Assembly (NCBI GenBank): GCA_002438845.1
Contig: DJRG01000087.1
Coordinates: 1-36,618 of the forward strand
Reading direction: 5' to 3'
Source of the DNA: Bacteroidales bacterium UBA6366
Lineage (GTDB): Bacteria > Bacteroidota > Bacteroidia > Bacteroidales > UBA932
Length of the DNA stretch: 36,618 nt
Positions 14,826 through 22,199 of this stretch are shown here, piece by piece. The position numbers and the translations under genes were made by a program. The stretch's first letter is position 1. Each line of letters starts with the position of its first letter. The notes under the pieces are model-generated. The model saw only the letters and a list, made by a program, of their open reading frames with translations. It was not told the origin of the DNA and did no database searches.

Positions 14826-16214
14826 ATGAAAACACGCACAATCCTCTTTATCTCGGCGCTTCTGGCACTGACTTCGTGCGGTTCAGCGGTGCAGTATGCC
14901 AGCGATGCTTCCAGACAGAAGTATCAGGATGGAATCTACTATACCTCCAAGTCCAAGGTCCATCAGGCCAAGGAGGCTGCCGCCTCAGCCAACGACGAGG
15001 AGACCGACCTTCTTGTGGCAAAGACAAAGAACTCACCGATATTCATGAAAAGCGGGGAGAAGGTGGACACTCTGTTCATACCTGAGAACAAAGCGGCGAG
15101 AATAGATTTCAACAACACGAACAACACCACATCCGTCTACCTTTACGACAACGGGTTTGACACATGGGCGGCATACCAGCCTTGGTACGCGACGTCATGG
15201 TACTCATGGAACCGTCCTTTCTACACCTCAATCTATTGGGGCGCGAACCCTTGGTACTACGGCGGATGGTACTCACCTTGGCATTATGACCCTTGGTACT
15301 ATGGATATTCATGGGGTTGGGGCAATCCGTGGTATTACAGCGGATGGTACGACCCGTGGTATTGGGATCCTTGGTACCATAGCGGATGGTACGGTGGTTG
15401 GTATGGAGGCTGGTACGGCGGATGGCATGACCCGTGGTATCACGGAGGATGGGGACATGGATCGCATCACTTTCACGACCACGACTTCTTCGGTCCGGGC
15501 AGCGGCAGAGTCTATACTCCACGTCTGTCCACGACAGGATCCAGCAGAAGAGGCGGAATCGGCTCGGCATCAAGGAGTGCGGGAGTGAGAAGCTCATCCA
15601 TGACCAGATCCAGAAACGGATCGGGATTCGGTGGAAGATCATCATCCGCATCAGCGACCAGATCATCAAGCCTAAGCGGACGCACGGGCGGTACAAGGTC
15701 TTCGATATCCTCGGTCAGCAGACCGGCATCATCGTCTGTAAGATCTTATTCCGGCAGATCCTCGTCAGTAAGGTCATCTGTAGGGAATACTGCACGGTCC
15801 AACGGCTCTTCTTCGTACGGGACCTCAACCGGGTCCTCCTCGGTAAGATCGTCCTATGGCGGCAGCCGGTCATCGTCATCGTCGACAATGTACTCAAGGC
15901 CCGCTGGCGGTAGCAGAAGTTCAAGCGGGTCGTCATCAGGAAGCTATTCCGGCGGAAGCAACAGCAGAAGCTCGTCCGGCAGCTACAGATCGTCAGGATC
16001 GTATAGGTCATCTTCAAGCGGCGACTATTCATCCGGTTCTTCATCAAGGAACTCCAGCGGTTACTCGACAAGCAGAAGTTCCTCAAGTTCATATTCTTCC
16101 GGCAGTTCAAGCCGTAGCTACTCAGGCGGCGGGTTCTCCGGCGGCGGATCATCAAGAAGTTCAGGTGGTTCGTACAGTGGCGGAGGCTCCAGAAGCGGAG
16201 GCGGAAGAAGGTAA
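14826..16214 (+). CDS. Trp/Tyr/Gly-rich low-complexity lipoprotein of unknown function
   Basis: Predicted lipoprotein of 462 residues. The signal peptide ends in the lipobox LTSC, with Cys18 lipidated. Residues about 19-110 form a normal-looking region (DGIYYTS near 35-41). Residues about 113-213 are extraordinarily rich in Trp, Tyr and Gly in units like DPWYxxGW and GGWYGGW. A His/Asp patch follows (HHFHDHD, 214-220). From about 225 to the end the chain is almost only Ser, Gly and Arg, so probably disordered. I do not recognise a family or function. A Bacteroidota promoter and a clear Shine-Dalgarno site precede it. A FadL-like porin begins 18 nt after its stop, suggesting joint expression at the outer membrane. 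Confidence 0.85.
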   Translation: MKTRTILFISALLALTSCGSAVQYASDASRQKYQDGIYYTSKSKVHQAKEAAASANDEETDLLVAKTKNSPIFMKSGEKVDTLFIPENKAARIDFNNTNNTTSVYLYDNGFDTWAAYQPWYATSWYSWNRPFYTSIYWGANPWYYGGWYSPWHYDPWYYGYSWGWGNPWYYSGWYDPWYWDPWYHSGWYGGWYGGWYGGWHDPWYHGGWGHGSHHFHDHDFFGPGSGRVYTPRLSTTGSSRRGGIGSASRSAGVRSSSMTRSRNGSGFGGRSSSASATRSSSLSGRTGGTRSSISSVSRPASSSVRSYSGRSSSVRSSVGNTARSNGSSSYGTSTGSSSVRSSYGGSRSSSSSTMYSRPAGGSRSSSGSSSGSYSGGSNSRSSSGSYRSSGSYRSSSSGDYSSGSSSRNSSGYSTSRSSSSSYSSGSSSRSYSGGGFSGGGSSRSSGGSYSGGGSRSGGGRR

Positions 16215-16232
16215 CCATTAAAAACAATTGAA

Positions 16233-17936
16233 ATGAGAAAGGTAATATTCACTGCGCTTGTGTCATTGACAGTGGCCACGGCCGGGGCGCAGACAATGTA
16301 CGACGGGCTGACATTCAGCCAGAACAACTACTACGGAACGGCAAGGTCGATCGGTATGGGCAACGCGATGACCGCCGTGGGAGGGGATCTCGGATCCATC
16401 GGTATCAACCCTGCGGGATCTGCTGTGGCAGGATATTCCCAGTTCACGATCACACCGAACCTGACGATAAGTTCAATGAGTTCATCCTACAGTGCTTATC
16501 CGATAGACGGCAGTGACATATTCCTCAACGAGCGGACAAAGAATCTCGCGAGGGTGACGCTTCCGAACATCGGAGCCACGCTCAACTGGTCAACAGGGAA
16601 CAGCAGCGGTCTGACGTCCATCACATACGGATTCCTGTTCAACGGGACGAACGACTACACCGGGCAGATGCTGGCCGGAGGCACGAACGACAAGACAAGC
16701 TATCTGAGTTCGATGGCAGTGGCGGCCGATGGGTTCGACATCGACTTCCTGAACGGTTACCGCGATGCGAACAACAATGAGATCAACATTAGGGACAACG
16801 CCTACTACTATGCGGATGACAGAAATCAGTTCGCCCCATGGAACGTCATAGCGAACGCCCAGGCAGGCGCGATCGCCAACTATGGAGATCAAAAGGATCC
16901 GAGCTACTACTGGCGCTACATCGCGGCCACTGAAGGCTACAACTACACCTCTGAAAAGGATGAGGAAGGCAATTACATCTATGACGTGTTCCTCCGTGGT
17001 AACCTTGATCAGGCCTACGGCCGCAAGGTGACCGGGAGCAAATACGACGCTATCCTGAATGTCGGATTCAATTTCAGCCACAAGTTTTTCCTGGGAGTGA
17101 ATCTCGGCATCACCTCTCTGAACTATAACTTCGACGAGTATTTCAAGGAGGCGGCGCAGGATCCCGGAAAATTCCCTATCGATTTCGGGGAGAAGGGAGG
17201 TACTTATTTTGACAACTACCGCACACGTTATTCCTACACGGCGGAAGGAAGCGGCGTTTATGGGAAGATCGGATTTCTTTTCACCCCGGTTGACGGAGTA
17301 CGCCTTGGAGCTGCTGTCCAAACACCGACAGTTATGGAGATCAACGATCGTTTGCGCCATGACGTGAATGTGAACTACACCCACTCTCAGTTCAACGGAT
17401 CGGCCCAGACTCCGGAAGGCAACTATTCCTATAGGCTTCGTTCACCATACAGACTCAATGCCGGAGCGGCGTTCACATTCGCTGGGATGGCCCTTCTGAG
17501 TGCGGACTACGAGATGACCGACTACAGCACGATGAAGTTCATGAGCAAGGAAGGTAATTGGGACAGCTCTTTCGATGGTGTGAACGATGATATTCGCGAC
17601 TGCATGGGAGTGTCGCACATGTTAAGGGTCGGTGCGGAGTTCAAGCCTGTTCCGGAGCTCGCCGTGCGCGCCGGGTACAATTTCACAACCACTCCTGAAT
17701 ATGTCTATGACGGAGATCTGAAGACTAAGCTGAATGACAGGATCAATGCGTTCTCTGTTGGACTTGGATATTCATCAAACGGCTCTTTCTTTGCGGACAT
17801 CGCCGCAAGGCTGACAACGCTGGCCGATGAATATATTTCCCCTTACGCCAACTACCTTGAAGGTGTTGACTCTCCGATGATCCTCAACAAGAGGGAAATC
17901 TACAGCATCACAGCGACATTCGGGTGGAGGTTCTGA
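16233..17936 (+). CDS. OmpP1/FadL/TodX-like outer-membrane transport protein
   Basis: Outer-membrane beta-barrel protein of 567 residues. Residues 1-20 are a signal peptide (MRKVIFTALVSLTVATAGAQ). The N-terminal block GTARSIGMGNAMTAVGGDLG followed by SIGINPAGSA is the recognisable start of Bacteroidota OmpP1/FadL-type proteins. The rest alternates aromatic and polar residues and closes with an aromatic C-terminal strand (SITATFGWRF). Family members import hydrophobic compounds such as long-chain fatty acids. The substrate here is unknown. It follows the Trp/Tyr-rich lipoprotein by 18 nt. Two palindromic repeats lie just past its 3' end, between it and the convergent wbqC-like gene. Confidence 0.88.
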   Translation: MRKVIFTALVSLTVATAGAQTMYDGLTFSQNNYYGTARSIGMGNAMTAVGGDLGSIGINPAGSAVAGYSQFTITPNLTISSMSSSYSAYPIDGSDIFLNERTKNLARVTLPNIGATLNWSTGNSSGLTSITYGFLFNGTNDYTGQMLAGGTNDKTSYLSSMAVAADGFDIDFLNGYRDANNNEINIRDNAYYYADDRNQFAPWNVIANAQAGAIANYGDQKDPSYYWRYIAATEGYNYTSEKDEEGNYIYDVFLRGNLDQAYGRKVTGSKYDAILNVGFNFSHKFFLGVNLGITSLNYNFDEYFKEAAQDPGKFPIDFGEKGGTYFDNYRTRYSYTAEGSGVYGKIGFLFTPVDGVRLGAAVQTPTVMEINDRLRHDVNVNYTHSQFNGSAQTPEGNYSYRLRSPYRLNAGAAFTFAGMALLSADYEMTDYSTMKFMSKEGNWDSSFDGVNDDIRDCMGVSHMLRVGAEFKPVPELAVRAGYNFTTTPEYVYDGDLKTKLNDRINAFSVGLGYSSNGSFFADIAARLTTLADEYISPYANYLEGVDSPMILNKREIYSITATFGWRF

Positions 17937-17962
17937 CGTAGCATTCAGATTGAACCTTGTCC

Positions 17963-17987
17963 GGTCACTTCGACAAGTTCACTGACC
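17963..17987. repeat. 25-bp palindromic repeat, copy C
   Basis: The unit begins GGTCACTTCGAC and ends TTCACTGACC. It differs from its neighbour at 17994-18018 at three positions and is separated from it by six bases. It lies between the convergent ends of the porin and wbqC-like genes. Confidence 0.8.
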
Positions 17988-17993
17988 TTTTTC

Positions 17994-18018
17994 GGTCACT
18001 TCGACAGGCTCAGTGACC
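17994..18018. repeat. 25-bp palindromic repeat, copy B
   Basis: Exact reverse complement over 25 bp of the copy at 4330-4354, more than 13 kb away. With copy C it forms a tandem pair in the gap between two convergent genes, where it may act as a bidirectional transcript-end hairpin. Confidence 0.85.
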
Positions 18019-18026
18019 GAAAATGT

Positions 18027-18704
18027 CTATAAGTTTTTAAGATAGGAGATTGACTCGGGACCTTCATTGAAGAGAAGATCCATGATGGAAAGATTCGGAA
18101 CGAAACCGTACTTTCGGGCAAAGACCTGAAAGTACGGTTTTTCCAGATTCAGGTCTTTAAGGATGCTGTCCGGGCGTTTCGGATGGATCAGTTCACGGTA
18201 ATCCATCCCGTACCTGCCGGTATCCACAGGTATTTCACGGGAGCGGACGGGGATATATTCATCGGTCTTCCTCAGGTCCACCGAGATGCCGGTCTTCCGG
18301 AGGAAGAACTTGATCAGTTGAAAATCAAGGTCGAACAACGTCTCCGGCCGCGAATCCAGAATGGCGAAGAGTTCGTCCTTGTAATATTCAAAATAGGCGG
18401 AAGATTCGTAGGCTGAGGCGATCGCCCGCTCGGTGCGGATCAGCCACGGGGTCGAGTAATCCACCTTGATTTCTGTGATCGGAAGTTCGTGGGTGCCGCT
18501 CTCATGGACAATCGGAAAGTTCAGGCTCTGAGGACCGTCGGCGGCGTAGTAGAGGAAACGGTTCCGCCATGATTGCTTCTGATAATGCTCGCAGGCCTCA
18601 AGGTAAACGACAGAAGGCTTCACCCTGTCCCCAGACAAGATGAAGTCTTTAGCCATCAATGCGAAATAGCTGACCGGAGGAAACCATGCCACGCTCAGCA
18701 GCAC
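18027..18704 (-). CDS. WbqC-like family protein
   Basis: Protein of about 225 residues matching the WbqC-like family (PF08889). It shows the N-terminal LLSVAWFPPVSYFALM, then SWRNRFLYYAADGPQSLNFPI and KVDYSTPWLIRTERAI, which are typical conserved blocks. Members often lie in surface-polysaccharide or lipopolysaccharide loci and the biochemical role is not firmly established. The start is uncertain. I use GTG at 18702-18704, which puts the conserved block at the N-terminus. An ATG at 18770 would add 22 residues and overlap lpxA by 50 nt. It is the last gene of the lpxC-lpxA run. No membrane segment is evident. Confidence 0.75.
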   Translation of the reverse strand: MLLSVAWFPPVSYFALMAKDFILSGDRVKPSVVYLEACEHYQKQSWRNRFLYYAADGPQSLNFPIVHESGTHELPITEIKVDYSTPWLIRTERAIASAYESSAYFEYYKDELFAILDSRPETLFDLDFQLIKFFLRKTGISVDLRKTDEYIPVRSREIPVDTGRYGMDYRELIHPKRPDSILKDLNLEKPYFQVFARKYGFVPNLSIMDLLFNEGPESISYLKNL

Positions 18705-18720
18705 GGCCGGCTCAGCGGAA

Positions 18721-19533
18721 CTATTCAAATTCTCCCTTCTCGTGGGAGTCGTTTGCCCTGATGATTCCACGCTTCGAGCTTCTGATGAAATTCAGGATCA
18801 TGTCACGCTCCTCGCTCTGAGGGAATCCGGCCTCTACCTTGGCGCAGCCGTCGGTGATGTTGTAGCCGGAAAAATAAATCGTGTCGTAGATGTCCTTGAT
18901 GTTGCGGATGACATCGGATGAGAATCCGCGACGGCGGAGTCCGACGATGTTCACACCTGAATAGCAGATCGGGTCGCGTCCGCAAAGCACGTACGGAGGA
19001 ATGTCCTTATTGATCTTTGACATGCCACCGACCATGGCGTGGCAGCCGATCTTGGAGAACTGGTGAGCCTTCGCTCCGCCTCCGACAATAGCCCAGTCAT
19101 CAACGACTGTCTCTCCGGCGATGCCGACAAAACTTACAAGGATGCAATGGTTGCCGACCACACAGTCATGGGCGACGTGGACGTAGGACATCAGCAATGT
19201 GTTGCTTCCGATCTTGGTGACACCTTTTCCACTGGCCTTTGTGCCACGGTTGATCGTCACGCACTCACGGATGGTGACATTGTCGCCGATTTCCACGTAG
19301 GTGACCTCACCTTCATATTTAAGATCCTGTGGGATTGCTCCGACGACAGCACCAGGGAACACTTGGCAATTCTTTCCCATCCTGACGTATGAATATATCA
19401 TCGCATGTGGATGGATCTTGCATCCGTCACCGATCTCCACGTCATCATCGATGAACGCGAACGGTCCGATTTCAATGTTGTCGCCAAGTTTCGCCTTAGG
19501 GCTGACCGACGCTAATGGTGAAATTGTGTTCAT
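18721..19533 (-). CDS. lpxA: UDP-N-acetylglucosamine acyltransferase
   Basis: Catalyses the first step of lipid A synthesis, transfer of a 3-hydroxyacyl chain from ACP to UDP-GlcNAc, as a cytoplasmic trimer. The 270 residues begin with left-handed beta-helix hexapeptide repeats (IGPFAFIDDDVEIGDGCKI). The catalytic region is HVAHDC, with H122 as the general base and H119 nearby. A C-terminal helical domain follows. The stop TAG is at 18721-18723. GAATATG spans the start codon (19531-19537). It follows lpxC by 15 nt and precedes the wbqC-like gene, so the three are probably one transcript. Confidence 0.96.
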   Translation of the reverse strand: MNTISPLASVSPKAKLGDNIEIGPFAFIDDDVEIGDGCKIHPHAMIYSYVRMGKNCQVFPGAVVGAIPQDLKYEGEVTYVEIGDNVTIRECVTINRGTKASGKGVTKIGSNTLLMSYVHVAHDCVVGNHCILVSFVGIAGETVVDDWAIVGGGAKAHQFSKIGCHAMVGGMSKINKDIPPYVLCGRDPICYSGVNIVGLRRRGFSSDVIRNIKDIYDTIYFSGYNITDGCAKVEAGFPQSEERDMILNFIRSSKRGIIRANDSHEKGEFE

Positions 19534-19548
19534 ATTCTAAGTGTTTTA

Positions 19549-20469
19549 TCAGCAAGATTTCTCACGGATAGCCACGGCCGTCCGAGTGTTGATTGTATGG
19601 CCCGGCTTGAATGCCGTGACCTTGGCCTTGAGATAACCTCCGGCAAGTCTCAGGTCGCCGATGAGATCCAGAAGCTTGTGCCTTCCGCACTCGTTCGGGA
19701 AATGGAGCTTGAGGTTGTTGAGGTACCCGTTGTCGTTTATGGCGAGTTCAGGCACGTTGAAAAGCGCCGAAAGCCTCTCGACCTGCTCCGGCTGGACCGG
19801 ATGCTCGACAATCACGATGGCGTTGTCCACATCCCCGCCCTTTACCAGATTGTTCTGGAACAGGTACTCTATCTCATGGAAGAACACGAACGTGCGGCAC
19901 GGACCGATCTCTTTGGCGTAGTCGGTAGACTCGTCCCAATGAGCCGTCTGGACCCCGAGAACCTTAGAGCCGAAATCAACTGTGATGTCCATTGACGGGG
20001 CATCAGCAGGGGTTATTCTGACATAGGATCCAGTCTTTTCATCCTTGATTTCGATTTCCTCGGGAACAGTCACATATTTTCTTTCCGCATCCTGTTCCTT
20101 GAGACCGTCTTTGGCGATCGCCTCGACATAATAGCGGGCGCTGCCGTCAAGGATCGGGACCTCGACATTGTCGATCTCTATCAAGGCGTTGTCCACTCCC
20201 ATCCCGGTGAGGGCCGACATGACATGCTCGATTGTCGCCACAGTGGCGTCACCCTTGGAAATCGTCGTGCTTCGGGCGGTCGATGACACATTCTCGGCCA
20301 AGGCCTCCACGAAAGCCGATTCGCCAAGATCCACCCTGTGGAATACTATCCCCGTGTTTTCGGGAGCCGGTTTGAGAACCATTGTCGAAATCCTTCCGGT
20401 GTGAAGTCCCTTGCCATGGAACTCATATTCCCCCGCAAGGGTTCTTTGTCTGTTAGAAGTCATAATCAT
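19549..20469 (-). CDS. lpxC: UDP-3-O-acyl-N-acetylglucosamine deacetylase (stand-alone)
   Basis: Zinc deacetylase carrying out the committed step of lipid A synthesis, about 306 residues (304 if the second ATG at 20463 is used). Zinc ligands are H82 in EHVMSAL, and H264 and D268 in HKLLDLIGDL. H291 in FKPGHTINTR is the likely catalytic His. The length equals the stand-alone proteobacterial enzyme. Many Bacteroidales have LpxC fused to FabZ (about 460 residues). Here the protein stops after the LpxC domain, and only 15 nt separate it from lpxA, so no FabZ part remains. A good promoter lies at 20503-20533. Confidence 0.95.
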   Translation of the reverse strand: MIMTSNRQRTLAGEYEFHGKGLHTGRISTMVLKPAPENTGIVFHRVDLGESAFVEALAENVSSTARSTTISKGDATVATIEHVMSALTGMGVDNALIEIDNVEVPILDGSARYYVEAIAKDGLKEQDAERKYVTVPEEIEIKDEKTGSYVRITPADAPSMDITVDFGSKVLGVQTAHWDESTDYAKEIGPCRTFVFFHEIEYLFQNNLVKGGDVDNAIVIVEHPVQPEQVERLSALFNVPELAINDNGYLNNLKLHFPNECGRHKLLDLIGDLRLAGGYLKAKVTAFKPGHTINTRTAVAIREKSC

Positions 20470-20502
20470 TCTTTTGCAGGCTGCGTAAAACACAGCAGTC
20501 TG

Positions 20503-20533
20503 CAAAGATAGCAATGATATTTTGAATATTCAA
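20503..20533 (-). promoter_or_regulatory. Promoter of the lpxC-lpxA-wbqC run
   Basis: On the minus strand TTG (plus 20531-20533), a 20-nt spacer and TATCTTTG (plus 20503-20510) match the Bacteroidota consensus. It lies about 35 nt before the lpxC start and is separate from lpxD, whose stop is at 20565. Confidence 0.7.
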
Positions 20534-20564
20534 GGATTACCCTGCCATTCGTGGCAAATGGCTG

Positions 20565-21554
20565 CTATTCCTCGCCCTGACGCTTGAAGACGGCGTAGCT
20601 GCGGAGGTAGTTTTTAAGTGGAAGGGCCGGAGATCCGAGGAGCACCTGGCCTGGCTTGCGGATGTTGCCGATGACTCCGCACTGGGCGCCGATCGTGGTG
20701 TTGTCGGCTATATTCAGGTGCCCTGCGATGCCGACCTGCCCAGCCAGGATGCAGTTCTTGCCGATCTTTGTGGAGCCGGCGATGCCGCACTGGGCCGCCA
20801 TCACGGTGTTGTCGCCGATCTGGACGTTGTGGGCGATCTGGCAGAGGTTGTCGATCTTCACACCGTTGCCGATGATCGTGGATTCCATCTCGGACTTGTC
20901 GATGGTCGTGCCGGCGCCGATCTCCACGTTGTTGCCGATGACCACATTGCCGATGTGCTCGATCTTCTCCCAAGTTCCGTCAGGAAGCGGGGCGTTGCCG
21001 AAGCCGTCGGAACCGATGACAGCGTTGGCGTGGATGATCACGTTGTCGCCGATGACCATTCCGGGATAAATCACGACACCTGGATAGATGATGCAATGCG
21101 AGCCGATCACCGTGTTGTCTCCGACGTAGACATTCTCGTAGATCTTGGTGTAGTCACCGACCTTGGCGTGGTGCCCCACGTAGGAATGGCTTCCGAGGTA
21201 GACTTTCTTCCCGAACTTTGTGGTAAGGAACCACGATGAGCGGAACCCTCTGTGCCTCTTGTCGGTACGTTTTTGCGTAGAGACATATTTAAGAAGGTCC
21301 GCAAGTGACTTGTAGGCGTCGTCAACCCTCACCATGGTTGACGTCACGGTCTCCTTGGGGGTGAAATCCTTATTGACCAGCAGGACGCTCGCCCTGCATG
21401 TGTAAACATATTTCTCGTACTTCGGATTTGCGAAAAAGCAGAGCTGTCCTGGTTTGCCATGCTCTATCTTCGCGAATGATGTGACTGTCGCCTGAGGGTC
21501 GCCCTCAACGGTTCCCTTCAGCACCTGAGCCAATTGCTTTGCGGTAAATTCCAT
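20565..21554 (-). CDS. lpxD: UDP-3-O-(3-hydroxyacyl)glucosamine N-acyltransferase
   Basis: Third enzyme of lipid A synthesis. It adds the second 3-hydroxyacyl chain to the product of LpxC. The 329 residues show an N-terminal uridine-binding domain (about 1-105), then a long left-handed beta-helix with hexapeptide repeats (for example VIGDNVIIHANAVIGSDGFG, 167-186). The catalytic His is H242 in IAHNVQIGDN. The gene is first in the minus-strand lipid A cluster and diverges from rimP. lpxC has its own promoter between the two. No clear promoter for lpxD was found in 21555-21640. A weak TTTCTTTG-like stretch is the best I see. Confidence 0.96.
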   Translation of the reverse strand: MEFTAKQLAQVLKGTVEGDPQATVTSFAKIEHGKPGQLCFFANPKYEKYVYTCRASVLLVNKDFTPKETVTSTMVRVDDAYKSLADLLKYVSTQKRTDKRHRGFRSSWFLTTKFGKKVYLGSHSYVGHHAKVGDYTKIYENVYVGDNTVIGSHCIIYPGVVIYPGMVIGDNVIIHANAVIGSDGFGNAPLPDGTWEKIEHIGNVVIGNNVEIGAGTTIDKSEMESTIIGNGVKIDNLCQIAHNVQIGDNTVMAAQCGIAGSTKIGKNCILAGQVGIAGHLNIADNTTIGAQCGVIGNIRKPGQVLLGSPALPLKNYLRSYAVFKRQGEE

Positions 21555-21615
21555 GCTTTTATGGCGTTAAATTCTTCAAATTTTACCAAACTTTCTGCAA
21601 AGAAAGCAATTTATT

Positions 21616-21647
21616 TTCATATTCACTAAAATATTCTTATCTTTGCA
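21616..21647 (+). promoter_or_regulatory. Promoter of rimP-nusA-infB
   Basis: TATCTTTG at 21640-21647 is a strong -7 element. TTTTC at 21616-21620, with a 19-nt spacer, is a weak -33. The expected start of transcription is around 21652-21655, immediately before the leader hairpin. Confidence 0.65.
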
Positions 21648-21657
21648 TCGTTGTGAG

Positions 21658-21696
21658 AGATAGGAGGACGAAAGCGTCTCCTATCTTTTGTTTTGT
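21658..21696 (+). promoter_or_regulatory. Terminator-like leader hairpin upstream of rimP
   Basis: AGATAGGAGGACG (21658-21670) pairs with CGTCTCCTATCT (21675-21686) around an AAAG loop. That gives 12 pairs with one bulged G at 21666. TTTTGTTTTG follows. In form it is an intrinsic terminator placed at the very 5' end of the rimP-nusA-infB transcript, before the rimP ATG at 21711. It may be an attenuator sensitive to NusA or RimP, or a transcript-stabilising 5' hairpin. No alternative antiterminator pairing is obvious to me. Confidence 0.65.
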
Positions 21697-21710
21697 AAAA
21701 TCAGGATTGT

Positions 21711-22181
21711 ATGCGGAAAGAACAGATATTGTCCGGCATCGAAGAGGCTGTGAAGGCTCGTGGCTGCTTCATTGTGGATGTGACCGTCAGTAATGACAAT
21801 GACATCGTGCTTACCATTGAGAAAGAGTCGGGCGACATGGACCTCGAGGATTGCGTCAGCGTGAACGACGCCTTTCTGGCGGCTTTTGACAAGGACGCGG
21901 AAGACTATTCCCTCACCGTCACCTCCGCCGGGCTTGACCAGCCGTTCAAGGTGCTCAGGCAGTATGAGAAAGCGATAGGCTCGGCCGTTGAGGCAAGGCT
22001 TAAGGGTGGGAAGAAGATCGTCGGAGTCCTCACGGGAGCCGACGAGGATGGAATATGTCTGAGATATTCACAGAAAGAGTCTGTGGAGGGCAAGAAGAAA
22101 AAGGAACTCGTGGAGCATGAGGACCGCATCGGATTCGGGGAGATAAACTCAGTCACTCCGCATATTGTGTTCAAGAAATAA
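21711..22181 (+). CDS. rimP: Ribosome maturation factor RimP
   Basis: Assembly factor for the 30S subunit, 156 residues. The N-terminal alpha/beta domain contains GCFIVDVTVSNDNDIVLTIE and the family block LEDCVSVNDAF. SLTVTSAGLDQPFK then matches the conserved LEVSSPGLDRPL-type motif. A short SH3-like C-terminal domain with a lysine-rich loop (GKKKKEL) follows. The gene lies first in the standard rimP-nusA-infB order. nusA starts 18 nt downstream. ATG 21711 follows the leader hairpin by about 15 nt with no strong Shine-Dalgarno sequence. Confidence 0.93.
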   Translation: MRKEQILSGIEEAVKARGCFIVDVTVSNDNDIVLTIEKESGDMDLEDCVSVNDAFLAAFDKDAEDYSLTVTSAGLDQPFKVLRQYEKAIGSAVEARLKGGKKIVGVLTGADEDGICLRYSQKESVEGKKKKELVEHEDRIGFGEINSVTPHIVFKK

Positions 22182-22199
22182 GATATTAAGAATATAAAC

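Noticed and set aside
15109..16227. Several antisense and alternative-frame open frames over the lipoprotein gene
   Set aside because: They arise from the repetitive Trp/Tyr and Ser/Arg codons. Only the plus-strand frame from 14826 has a signal peptide, lipobox, Shine-Dalgarno site and promoter.
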